Below, piece after piece: positions 13,001-24,900 of a stretch of 64,000 nucleotides of DNA; position 1 is the stretch's first letter; every line of letters begins with the position of its first letter. The DNA is from Mactromeris polynyma (taxonomy: Eukaryota > Mollusca > Bivalvia > Venerida > Mactridae). The notes beneath the pieces are model-generated. The model was given only the letters and a program-made list of their open reading frames with translations. It did no database searches and was not told the origin of the DNA. The stretch spans positions 14,467,385 to 14,531,384 of the forward strand of contig JASFXZ010000010.1 in the NCBI GenBank assembly GCA_032209605.1. The letters run 5' to 3'. The position numbers and the translations under genes were made by a program.

Positions 13001-13175
13001 TCAAAATGGCTGCCATTTTCGCGGAATATCCACCATTTTGAAATCAGGGGAAATAATCCATGCTGTTAATTTCCGCCATTTTAAATGAAAGGAGACTACT
13101 CTTGTTTCAAATGGTCGCCTAAAAGGTACAGTTATGCCCCCTGCTTTAAATGGCCGCTATTATGAATGAGAGTAA
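10010..13175. repeat. Satellite of ~15 monomers (about 200-240 bp) in two alternating types
   Basis: Each unit contains 'ggaggctactcttgtttcga', 'tatgaatgagagtaatgtcc' and several CAAAATGG/CCATTTTG words. Type A reads 'cctaaaaggtacagttatgc' and type B 'ccaagcaaggtaagagttat'. A-type marks lie near 10052, 10494, 10634, 11098, 11306, 11769, 12190, 12652 and 13119. B-type marks lie near 10299, 10864, 11537, 12000, 12422 and 12885. From about 11300 the order is strictly A-B, a 420-470 bp higher-order unit. A long G-run interrupts it near 10210. No coding content. Confidence 0.9.
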
Positions 13176-13189
13176 TAACATTTAGATGA

Positions 13190-13950
13190 AACTATACCTA
13201 AATTGGGCCTGCACTTTTTGACAAGAAGACTTTTGTAGTTTCCACTATACATAGATGAAAAGTGGCTCCACCCCCTGCCAGTCATGTTTTCATCAACCAT
13301 CAACATAATTTGAACAATCTTGGTAGGAGATCGTCTAAGGAATATTTAAGTGAAATTATATCGAAAATGGGCCTGTATTTTTGACAAGAAGATTTTTTTA
13401 AGTTTCCACTATAATACATTGTATGTCAAAATTGGGTCAGTAGTTTTTGACAAGACGATATTTTTAATTTCCACTATATGAATATAGGAAAAGTAGTTCC
13501 ACCCTCTGGCAGACAGGGTTTTTGACGAATCCAAATACTTTGAACAATCTTGGTAGAGGGTCACCCAATGTACATTTTTGTGACGTTATATCAAAATTGT
13601 TTTTTTTTGTCAAGATATTTTAAAGTTTTACTCTCTGTTGCCTTGGCAACCGGAATTCTTCATGGAATGGAATTCTTTGAACAATTAATTTTGAATTGGT
13701 ACTACTTAAGGATTGTTTCTGTGAACTTTGGTTTAAGTTGACCAAGTGGTTGAGGAGGAGGAGAAGTTTAAGATAAGTGTGGACGGACTGACTGACGGAC
13801 TTTCAAACATTTATGATTTAGGTGCCTTTTCCTTCTTTTAAAGCATAGCTTATAAGCACGTTGTTTGACCCTAATGGCAGTAATCCAGGACAGACAGACA
13901 GACAGACGGACGACGGATGGTGAGTGATCATAAAAGCTCAACATGTCGAC
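13190..13950. repeat. Degenerate dispersed repeat
   Basis: It contains several diverged copies of 'tttttgacaagaagattttt' and 'tttgaacaatcttggtaga'. It ends with a 'gacagacagacagacggacg' run and 'gatcataaaagctcaac'. This looks like old non-LTR or SINE-type debris; the exact family is not assigned. Confidence 0.5.
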
Positions 13951-15660
13951 TCACTCATCTGAAAGATGTTAAAAGCCTCATGAAGCATAAAATTATGTAA
14001 CTCTAAAGCAAAATGATGCGTTCAATAAACACTAATTGTTGTTAAAAAAAAACTTTTGAAATAAATCAACATTTTCTGAAAAAATATACGAATGTTTTAG
14101 TTGCAATAGTATATTTGACAAAGTCACGAGCAGCATCACAGAGTGTTTACTATAATGCACTTATCAATGTTTCCCAGGAAGATTCTCGACAAGTGGTAAT
14201 TTGACACACCGAATAATTTCGAGTCCTGGGAATTTTTACTAGATCCCGGAAGTGGGAGAATTAGACAACTCCAACTGTGGGATTTACACAAAATGCTTGG
14301 CTTTAAGATGGGGGAATTAGACCCAAAGAAGACAAATGTTCTTATACTCCTGTGTCAGCCCGCCGCTCCCCCTGGGGCAAATACTGATAGGTGTGTAAGT
14401 AACAACGAATGTACACATGTATTTAGCTTTATAACCAGAAACAGGAAAACAAATACTAAATAGTGTATAATGTTACAACACAACAGGCAACTATGTTATG
14501 AAAAATGTTCCATTAGATATTTACAATAAGATGTTTAAACATATTACCAACTCATTGGTTACCATATACTGGTCGAAAATGCAAATCTTGCATTTCGTAT
14601 TTTGAGAACATCACTACATAATGACAAAGTGACATGAAACGATGACCGTAATTTTGACAGCATTACGTCGACTTTTTTCGATATTTTTATACAAGATTAT
14701 ATAGAAGATGTATCCAGTAGTTTTTCCGAAGCGATGTAAAATAGTACCAACGGGCTAGCACTTTTGACCAGTTTATATAAGGAACTTTCACAACAGATAT
14801 ACAAGCTCTTGAATGTATATAACAAAAAATGAAACTCAAATAACGTAACAAATTGTCAACACAAACATAAGGGGACATTTACGCATCTAGTTAACATGTG
14901 AGTATTGATTTACCTCCAATTTCATAAATAAATACACGGAATAAAACACAAAATGATATACAAATGTGCATTTCTCTAAACAATACTATTGATTTGGCAA
15001 ATGTCTAAACAACACTGCTTTTTTAAATAAATCATACGAAGTATATACCCATGTCCATAAATTATAGACAAATTCACGAGTGAGCTCCCCTGTTCCTTTG
15101 AACTTATTAAGTCAATATCTGTAGTTGGGTTGCTTCCCTTTATTCGACATAATCTGATCCGTTTGTCAAAGATATGACTGTCGAAGCTGGTATACGACAC
15201 TCATTCAGTCCCCATACTTTATATAAATGTTTTAATGTCGCAGCATGGACTAATAATTTAAATAATTTTTTTGATCATACAATTTTACCGACATACAACA
15301 AATGTTGAAACAAATAACCAAATTAAGTTTCTGGCCCAAGATCGATCATCTAAACGCAAGAGTTTTCGTGCCAACTTGAATATCAATCACCGATAACACC
15401 ACAAATCTCAATGAAAGAATATGTGTTTAGAAACAGTACGTGTTTTATCCGTAAACTGTTTTATTATATCACAAATTAGCAGACGATCATCCTAAACTGG
15501 GTGTTTCACATGGCAATTCATACTTCATACCACTGGAACAATCAACACAATTACATATACCTACATTAATCAAGATAAATATCAGTATATTTGTAAAAAC
15601 TGTTTACATTCATTTAAACAAACTATTATGAATAATATGTAAATTCAATATTCGAACATC
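13951..15660. other. 3' flank of the guanylate cyclase gene, no gene recognised
   Basis: Short minus ORFs at 14687-14878 and 14976-15200 have no splice or family support. The second overlaps the phrase 'aataaagggaagcaac' and may be dispersed repeat. Part of this interval may be 3' UTR. Confidence 0.4.
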
Positions 15661-15664
15661 ATGC

Positions 15665-15670
15665 TTTATT
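15665..15670 (-). terminator. Possible polyadenylation signal of NIT-GC
   Basis: AATAAA on the minus strand, 52 bases past the cyclase stop codon. Position is plausible; usage cannot be shown from sequence. Confidence 0.4.
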
Positions 15671-15721
15671 CCAACGATACCGTAATGAACAATCATTCAA
15701 ACAACAAATGATAGATCCTAG

Positions 15722-15991
15722 CTAACACTGGTGTATTCCTCCGCAATGCTGACCGTGTTTTGGACTATGTTTGTTTATAGCTCCTACAAACACATCCTCC
15801 TCGCGCCATACCCGCCGGTCAGTCATACTTGAATACCTCGAATCCGGGACGGACGATCTGTTTGTGCAGATATTGACGTCAGAGTACGTCATCAACTCAC
15901 CCGGAAGTGCCTCATCTTGCTCTTGTTCACTGAGCATGTCCTCGTCATCCCAACGATTCATTATCCAATAGGTCTTCATTAAACCTTTTCC
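15722..15991 (-). CDS. NIT-GC terminal exon
   Basis: Starts [13 protein letters not shown], the conserved end of the cyclase fold, then a 76-residue hydrophilic tail rich in Asp/Glu, Ser and Arg, ending with TAG. Acceptor 'atgttttatcag'. The plus-strand ORF at 15771-15971 is its antisense shadow. Confidence 0.94.
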   Translation of the reverse strand, partial: GKGLMKTYWIMNRWDDEDMLSEQEQDEALPGELMTYSDVNICTNRSSVPDSRYSSMTDRRVWREEDVFVGAINKHSPKHGQHCGGIHQC

Positions 15992-18900
15992 CTGATAAAA
16001 CATATTTTAAGAAATAACAAGATCTATCTTGAAAAAAGATGGTCGGTGCAATCTGAAGGAAGCAAATTTGTTGCAAGCTGAAGGTCAAGATATGTTGTGC
16101 AACATAAAAAATGCTGAGATGTTACGATTGCTGGTCACACGATTATGCTACACTATAGTAACTCCGATACCTGTAAGGGGAGATGTCTTCCTAGGAGATT
16201 TGATAGAATTACTCCGTAGTGAGATTAGTCACTAACAATTTAGTTCATCAGTACTTATTGTATCAGTCGTGAAATCACACATACACGTACATGTTCATAT
16301 ACTTGTTACATATCTGATGAAAACAATACAGATGTCCGTGACTGTTACATAAAACCTAGAATCTTCTTAATTAAAACACCGAGCAATTTCCCGAGGGGTT
16401 GATATCGCCTCTATCGTGCTTAAAATGTTCCTTGCAAACATAACACCATTACAAAAATAGTGTTCATTACTTTGATTCGGAAGACAAAATACATGACAAT
16501 AAACGAGTTAATGTTTTTGGGTTTAGTTATTTAGGCGTTATCCAACGGTACATTACCTTACCGAATTCCACTGGAGACATCAGGTTATTTCCCTGAGCAG
16601 TGGAGCCAGGGTTTTGTTGTTCCAATTCATAAGTCAGGGTCTACAAACGACCCAGCTAATTATCGTGGCATTACACTACTTAGTACTTTGGGAAAACTTT
16701 TCACCCGAATTTTAAACAACAGACTCGATAATTGGGCTGAGCAATACTCCGTTTACATTGAGGCTCAGGCAGGTTTTAGGAAAAACATGGGTACGACCGA
16801 TAACATTTTTGTTCTAAATAGTCTGATAACTCATTGTTTAAACAATAATCATAAACTGTATTGTGCGTTCGTTGATTTTCAAAAAGCTTTCGATTTTGTG
16901 GTTAGAGATGTTTTATGGTTTAAATTATTGCAATGCGGAGTAAGCGGAAATATATTAGACGTAATTAAATCTATGTATAATAATGTTAAATCACAAATGA
17001 AAAGTAAGAATAATTTAAGTGACTCATTTTCTTGTAATTTAGGAGTACGACAAGGCGAAAGCCTCTCACCTTTTCTTTTTAGCATATATTTAAACGATTT
17101 GGAACAAACTATTATTGATAAAGGAATAGAAGGTATTGATATGGGAATGATAAAGATATGCAGATGATATTATAATTTTTGCAAAAAAGTGCAGATGAAT
17201 TGCAACATTCTTTAAATATTTTATCAGATTACTGCAATAGATGGAAACTTAAGAGTTAATCCAAGTAAAACGAAAGTTATGGTTTTCAGAAAAGCTGGTA
17301 GATTGCCACAAAATTTATGTTTTATGTATAATGATCATGAGTTAGAAATTGTTACAAGCTTTAAATATTTGGGTGTATTATTTAGTTCAGGGGGTTCTTT
17401 TTATGAGCATGACAAGTTATTAGCTGGACAAGCTTTAAAGGCGATTTTTAAAATGAATAAATATCTGTATAAGTTCACTGATATGTCACCTAAACATACA
17501 TTAGAACTATTTGATAAATTAATCATGCCAATTTTAACCTACTCTTCAGAAGTTTGGGGCTTCCATAAGGCTCTTCAAACAGAACGGACTTATTTAAGTT
17601 TTTGTAAGAGATTATTGGGCGTTAAAGCAACCACTCAAAATGATTTTGTATATGGTGAACTAGGGAAACAAAGTATTGATTCACTCAAAATTTTTAGTAT
17701 AATAAAATACTGGTTAAAAATCTGTACATGTGTAGAATCAAAATATATTAAACATGCATACTTAATGCTGCAAAACGACATTGTAAGTAGACCAACTAAA
17801 ATTAACTGGGTAACAAATGTTAAAACAATTCTGACTAAACTAGGTTTCGAACACGTGTGGCTAAACCAAGGTGTTGAAAACAAGGAATATTTTCTTTTAC
17901 TTTTAAAGCAAAGAATAAGAGATATATGGTTGATCGATTATAACAATAGGTTAGAAGATTCCACGAGAGCTTTATTCTTTAGAACAATAGTTAGTACAAA
18001 TTTTAGCAAATATCTAGATGTTATCACAATCCGTAAATACAGAATAGCATTATCACGCTTGAGAATGTCATCACATAGACTAGCCGTTGAATCTGGTAGA
18101 TGGAGAAAACCTTTAAGTGTCCCGTTAAATGAACGTATATGTCCATTCTGTAACATCCTAGAGGATGAATACCATTTTGTTCTTGTATGTAACATTTTGA
18201 GAGAATTGCGCATAAAATACATAAAATCATATTATTGGAACCGTCCCAGTACTTTTAAGTTCATCGCATTAATGACGACAAAAAATGCATCAGAAATACG
18301 AAATTTAAGTGTATTTGGACATCATGGATTTATTAAGCGCCAACAACTTCATAACGAGTTGTAATAGTATTATTAATTTGGTTTAAAAATGTTTAAATGG
18401 TTACACCAAAATTGGCGATATTGGATATACTACTGTCTGTTATATTTAAAATTGTATAATTATTATAATATAAGAAATGTATTTATATATGTGAATGTAT
18501 GTAAATGTGTATGTACATGTATAATTCTTTGTTTCATATAAGTGATAACGTCGATGGAAACTACTAATATGTACATTTTATGTATATTTAATGATTGTTT
18601 CATGTACATGATCACCGTGCGATGCTTTACAATTTCGTTTTGGTAGAGCACACTTGCAATTGGTGACTGTACATTTTAAAATTGCTCGATCATTATAGGT
18701 TATGCGCTCTTTGTAAGGGCCATTTCCTTGATGATCCATTTAGATGTTCTAGGAGTTACCATTGACGTTAAATTATTTTATATAATTATGTAATTATGGA
18801 TATGAATTGGATGCTTTGTTTTTAACATGTATTTATCATTTAAATTATTCTGCCTCCCCCAACAGAGATGAACCTCATTTATTTACCATTTCATTGTATC

Positions 18901-21900
18901 TTCTTGTCACGTATTGCTATGTATTATTTTCTATGTTATATTGATGTTTTGTCAATAACCTTTTATGGGTTTAAGTACAAATAAAAGTTCTTCTTCATCA
19001 TCGCCTATAATTTTCTTAATTTATGCAATATTGTCCTTAGATGTTTTGCATGTAAATTCAGTTCAACCATACATTTAATAGTCTAACATCAAATTAGCAA
19101 TATAAAGTGCATAAGTTGTATTAAATGTGGATTTCGGTAATGAAAAATAGATTTCGGTAATGAAAAAATAGATTTCGGTAATTTTTCGGAAATTCAGTGG
19201 ATTTCGGTAAGGTAACGTACCCTTATCGAAAGTTTAACCAATCCACGTCAAGGTTACAAACGTTGTTCGGTTGAAGAAGAGTTGGTTAAGTGGTAAGATT
19301 TGATTGGTTTGCACAACACTAATATGCAAATAGCAAAGCAATGTGAGTACGACTGCGCCGAAAAACTATTGTCAGCCGGTGTTATTGCAGGGTATAAACT
19401 GTCCAATTCTGCCGCGTCGTCCATAAAGATCTGCTACATGGATTCGTAATAAGATAACATTTTTGTATCGACCCAGAAAGGTTTTGATAAGTATTGTAAA
19501 TATTATATTTATATATATTTAAGATGATGAATAACAAACACGTGTCGCTAAAATTCAAAAGAAGAAGTTATATAGTGTTACCTTAATATCCAGTGTACCT
19601 CTGAACTTCATTCTGAATCCACCAAACTTGGCTAGAGCCAAATGTGTGTGTTCACTTATGTGTATTTTATTGGCTGAAAACATAACGATACAGCATTTAC
19701 AATCACGACCTTGACCTGTCATCATTGATATTGTCAATGTAACCACATGATATTGTCAATGTAACCACATGATATTGTCAATGCAACCACGTAATATGGT
19801 AAATGTAACCAAATGATATTGTCAATGTAACCACATGATACAGTCAATGTAACCACATGATAGTGTCAATGTAACCACATGATACAGTCAATGCAACCAC
19901 GTAATATGGTAAATGTAACCAAATGATATTGTCAATGTAACCACATGATACAGTCAATGTAATCACATGATATTGTCAATGTAACCACATGATACAGTCA
20001 ATGTAACCACATGATAGTGTCAATGTAACCACATGATACAGTCAATGTAACCACATGATATTGTCAATGTAACCACATGATACAGTCAATGTAACCACAT
20101 GATAGTGTCAGTGTAACCAAATGATATAGTCAATGTAACCACATGATATAGTCAATGTAACCACATGATATTGTCAGTGTAACCACATGATATAGTCAAT
20201 GTAACCCACAGTCAATGTAACCACATGATATAGTCAATGTAACCACATGATACAGTCAATGTAACCCACAGTCAATGTAACCACATGATATAGTCAATGT
20301 AACCCACAGTCAATGTAACCACATGATATAGTCAATGTAACCACATGATACAGTCAATGTAACCAAATGCTATAGTCAATGTAACCACATGATACAGTCA
20401 ATGTAACCACATGATATAGTCAATGTAACCCACAGTCAATGTAACCACATGATACAGTCAATGTAACCACATGATATAGTCAATGTAACCCACAGTCAAT
20501 GTAACCACATGATATAGTCAATGTAACCACATGATACAGTCAATGTAACCACATGATATTGTAAATGTAACCACATGATATAGTCAATGTAACCACATGA
20601 TACAGTCAATGTAACCACATGATACAGTAACAATTGTAGAACTACACATTCATGAATACTGGTCAAAAGTGCTAACCCACTAGAACTATTTCAATAGTTT
20701 TCTTAAAATCTACCGAGTACATTTAGCTATTCCGTTTGATTTTGATTACAATAAGCTTTATTAATTCAAATGCATTAAACTATTGAAAAATGTCGACCTC
20801 AATATGTCATAGTCACAATCGTTGTTTCAGATCATGTTGTCATAATATAGTGAAGATTCCCAAAATAAACCTGGCGGGTTAGGTCTTTTGACCATGGTTG
20901 ACTTATGATGATTGTTGCCAGCTCCTGTCAATATAAGTCGATAACATGCCATTTATGATCTCTTCAACTTGATATAGTCCCAACAATTGGTATCTTTATG
21001 AGTGAGGGTGGTGTGGTGACAGGGTATTGTTATGTCAGGGTAGTGATGTGTCAGGGTAGTGTGGTGTCTATGTAGTGTGGTGTCAGGGTAGTGTGGTGAC
21101 ATGGTATTGTTATGTCAGGGTAGTGATGTGTCAGGGTAGTGTGGTGTCAGGGTAGTGTGGTATCAGGGTAGTGTGGTGTTAGGGTAGTGTGGTGTCAGGG
21201 TAGTGATGTGTCAGGGAAGTGTGGTGTCAGGGTAGTGTGGTGTCAGGGTAGTGTGGTGTCAGGGTAGTGAGGTGTCAGGGTAGTGTGGTGTCAGGGTAGT
21301 GTGGAGTCAGGGTAGTGAGGTGTCAGGGTAGTGAGGTGTCAGGGTAGTGTGGTGTCAGGGTAGTGTGGTGTCAGGGTAGTGTTGTGTCAGGGTAGTGAGG
21401 TGTCAGGGTAGTGTGGTGTCAGGGTAGTGTGGTGTCAGGGTAGTGTAGTGTCAGGGTAGTGTGGTGTCAGGGTAGTGTGGTGTCAGGGTAGTGTGGTGTC
21501 AGGTTAGTGTGGTGTCAGGGTAGTGTGGTGTCAGGGTAGTGTGGTATCAGGGTAGTGTGGTGTCAGGGTAGTGAGGTGTCAGGGTAGTGTGGTGTCAGGG
21601 TAGTGTGGTGTCAGGGTAGTGTGGTGTCAGGGTAGTGAGGTGTCAGGGTAGTGAGGTGTCAGGGTAGTGAGGTGTCAGGGTAGTGTGGTGTCAGGGTAGT
21701 GTGGTGACAGGGTAGTGTGGTGTCAGTGTAGTGTGGTGTCAGTGTAGTGTGGTGTCAGGGTAGTTTGGTGTCAGGGTAGTGAGATGTTTGGGTAGTGGGG
21801 TGTCAGGGTAGGGTGGTGTCAGTGTAGTGATGTGTCAGGGTAGTGGGGTGTCAGGGTAGGGTGGTGTCAGGACAGAGTGGTGTTAGGGTAGTGAGATGTT

Positions 21901-24900
21901 AGGGTAGTGTGGTGTCAGGGAAGTTTGGTGTCAGGGTAGTGAGATGTTAGGGTAGTGGGGTGTCAGGGTAGGGTGGTGTCAGGACAGAGTGGTGTTAGGG
22001 TAGTGTGGTGTCAGAATAGTGTTGTGTCATTCTATATGGAACTGTCAACAATTATAAGTAAGGCGAAATTAAATGACTTACAGATACCATACGTCTTCAT
22101 ACGTGAAGCCGTGTTGATGGTGTCACCGAACAGACAGTATCGGAGCATGATATTACCCACAATGCCTGCCATACAGGAACCTGAAACATGCGACGGATGA
22201 TCCAGAATCACTTACATATTTATTGTATTTTTTTTATATTTAACATCGGATTGATTTGTAATTTTGCATGAATAAGTATCCAAACATGTTACATAAACAT
22301 TTTCATAAATGTAATTATAGTTATAACATAAGTTAAACCTTGCCGCCACGAGCACCTCATGTATGCGACCGCGGGGCAACCGATTCTGACATTCTATTTT
22401 TTTCTTGCTCATCGAATGCAGACTGTGTAATCAGTGTATTAAATTTGGGGTGGTGTAACCTATCGAATTTTCATGACTTAAACTTGTCGCGGTAAACAAA
22501 TCCGGCAAAGCAGACGACAACAAATATCGACACAATGGACGAAGGAGAAGAATCTTGCCGTCTAAATCAATCAGAAAGTTCGCATGCAGGAACATTAATG
22601 ACGTTGAAAAATAGACGATACTACATAGTGTAGACGATACTACATAGTGTAGCCGATACTACATAGTGTAGACCATACTACATAGTGTAGCCGATACTAC
22701 ATAGTGTAGACCATACTACATAGTGTAGCCCATACTACATAGTGTAGCCGATACTACATAGTGTAGACCATACTACATAGTGTAGCTGATACTACATAGT
22801 GTAGACGATACTACATAGTGTAGCCCATACTACATAGTGTAGCCGATACTACATAGTGTAGACCATACTACATAGTGTAGCTGATACTACATAGTGTAGC
22901 CGATACTACATAGTGTAGACCATACTACATAGTGTAGCCGATACTACATAGTGTAGACGATACTACATAGTGTAGACCATACTACATAGTGTAGCCGATA
23001 CTACATAGTGTAGACCATACTACATAGTGTAGCCGATACTACATAGTGTAGCCGATACTACATAGTGTAGCCGATACTACATAGTGTAGCCGATACTACA
23101 TAGTGTAGCCGATACTACATAGTGTAGATGATACTACATAGTGTAGCCAATACTACATAGTGTAGCCGATACTACATAGTGTAGATCATACTACATAGTG
23201 TAGCCGATACTACATTGTGTAGACCATACTACATAGTGTAGACCATACTACATAGTGTAGCCGATACTACATAGTGTAGCAGATACTACATAGTGTAGCC
23301 GATACTACATAGTGTAGACGATACTACATAGTGTAGCCGATACTACATAGTGTAGACCATACTACATAGTGTAGACGATACTACATAGTGTAGCCGATAC
23401 TACATAGTGTAGATGATACTACATAGTGTAGCCGATACTACATAGTGTAGACCATACTACATAGTGTAGACGATACTACATAGTGTAGACGATACTACAT
23501 AGTGTAGATGATACAACATAGTGTAGCCGATACTACATAGTGTAGACGATACTACATAGTGTAGATGATACTACATAGTGTAGCCGATACTACATAGTGT
23601 AGACCATACTACATAGTGTAGACGATACTACATAGTGTAGATGATACTACATAGTGTAGCCGATACTACATAGTGTAGACCATACTACATAGTGTAGACG
23701 ATACTACATAGTGTAGACGATACTACATAGTGTAGACGATACTACATAGTGTAGATGATACTACATAGTGTAGCCGATACTACATAGTGTAGACGATACT
23801 ACATAGTGTAGACGATACTACATAGTGTAGCCGATACTACATAGTGTAGACGATACTACATAGTGTAGCCGATACTACATAGTGTAGACGATACTACATA
23901 GTGTAGATCATACTACATAGTGTAGACCATACTACATAGTGTAGCCGATACTACATAGTGTAGCCGATACTACATAGTGTAGACCATACTACATAGTGTA
24001 GGCGATACTACATAGTGTAGCCGATACTACATAGTGTAGCCGATATTACATAGTGTAGACCATACTACATAGTGTAGACGATACTACATAGTGTAGACGA
24101 TACTACATAGTGTAGCCGATACTACATAGTGTAGACGATACTACATAGTGTAGACGATATTACATAGTGTAGCCGATACTACATAGTGTAGCCGATACTA
24201 CATAGTGTAGCCGATACTACATAGTGTAGCCGATACTACATAGTGTAGCCGATACTACATAGTGTAGCCGATACTACATAGTGTAGCCGATACTACATAG
24301 TGTAGCCGATACTACATAGTGTAGCCGATACTACATAGTGTAGCCGATACTACATAGTGTAGACGATACTACATAGTGTAGCTGATACTACATAGTGTAG
24401 CCGATACTACATAGTGTAGATGATATTACATAGTGTAGACGATATTACGTAGTGTAGCCGATACTACATAGTGTAGACCATACTACATAGTGTAGCCGAT
24501 ACTACATAGTGTAGACCATACTACATAGTGTAGCCGATACTACATAGTGTAGCCGATACTACATAGTGTAGACCATACTACATAGTGTAGACCATACTAC
24601 ATAGTGTAGCCGATATTACATAGTGTAGACGATACTACATAGTGTAGACCGTACTACATAGTGTAGCCGATACTACATAGTGTAGCCGATATTACATAGT
24701 GTAGCCGATACTACATAGTGTAGACCATACTACATAGTGTAGCCGATACTACATTGTGTAGCCGATACTACATAGTGTAGCCGATACTACATAGTGTAGC
24801 TGATACTACATAGTGTAGACCATACTACATAGTGTAGCCGATACTACATAGTGTAGCCGATATTACATAGTGTAGACGATACTACATAGTGTAGACCATA

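Noticed and set aside
14976..15200. 74-codon minus ORF past the NIT-GC stop codon
   Set aside because: It lies in the 3' flank, overlaps what looks like a dispersed repeat, and has no splice signals or motif.
15771..15971. 66-codon plus ORF
   Set aside because: Antisense shadow of the terminal NIT-GC exon, which has family motifs and splice support on the minus strand.
21005..22030. Telomere-like GGGTAG runs
   Set aside because: The unit is 16 bp (agggtagtgtggtgtc), not a 6-bp telomeric repeat, and it is internal to a gene.
21955..22200. 81-codon plus ORF
   Set aside because: It spans the end of the 16-bp array and the antisense of cyclase exon 22082-22180.
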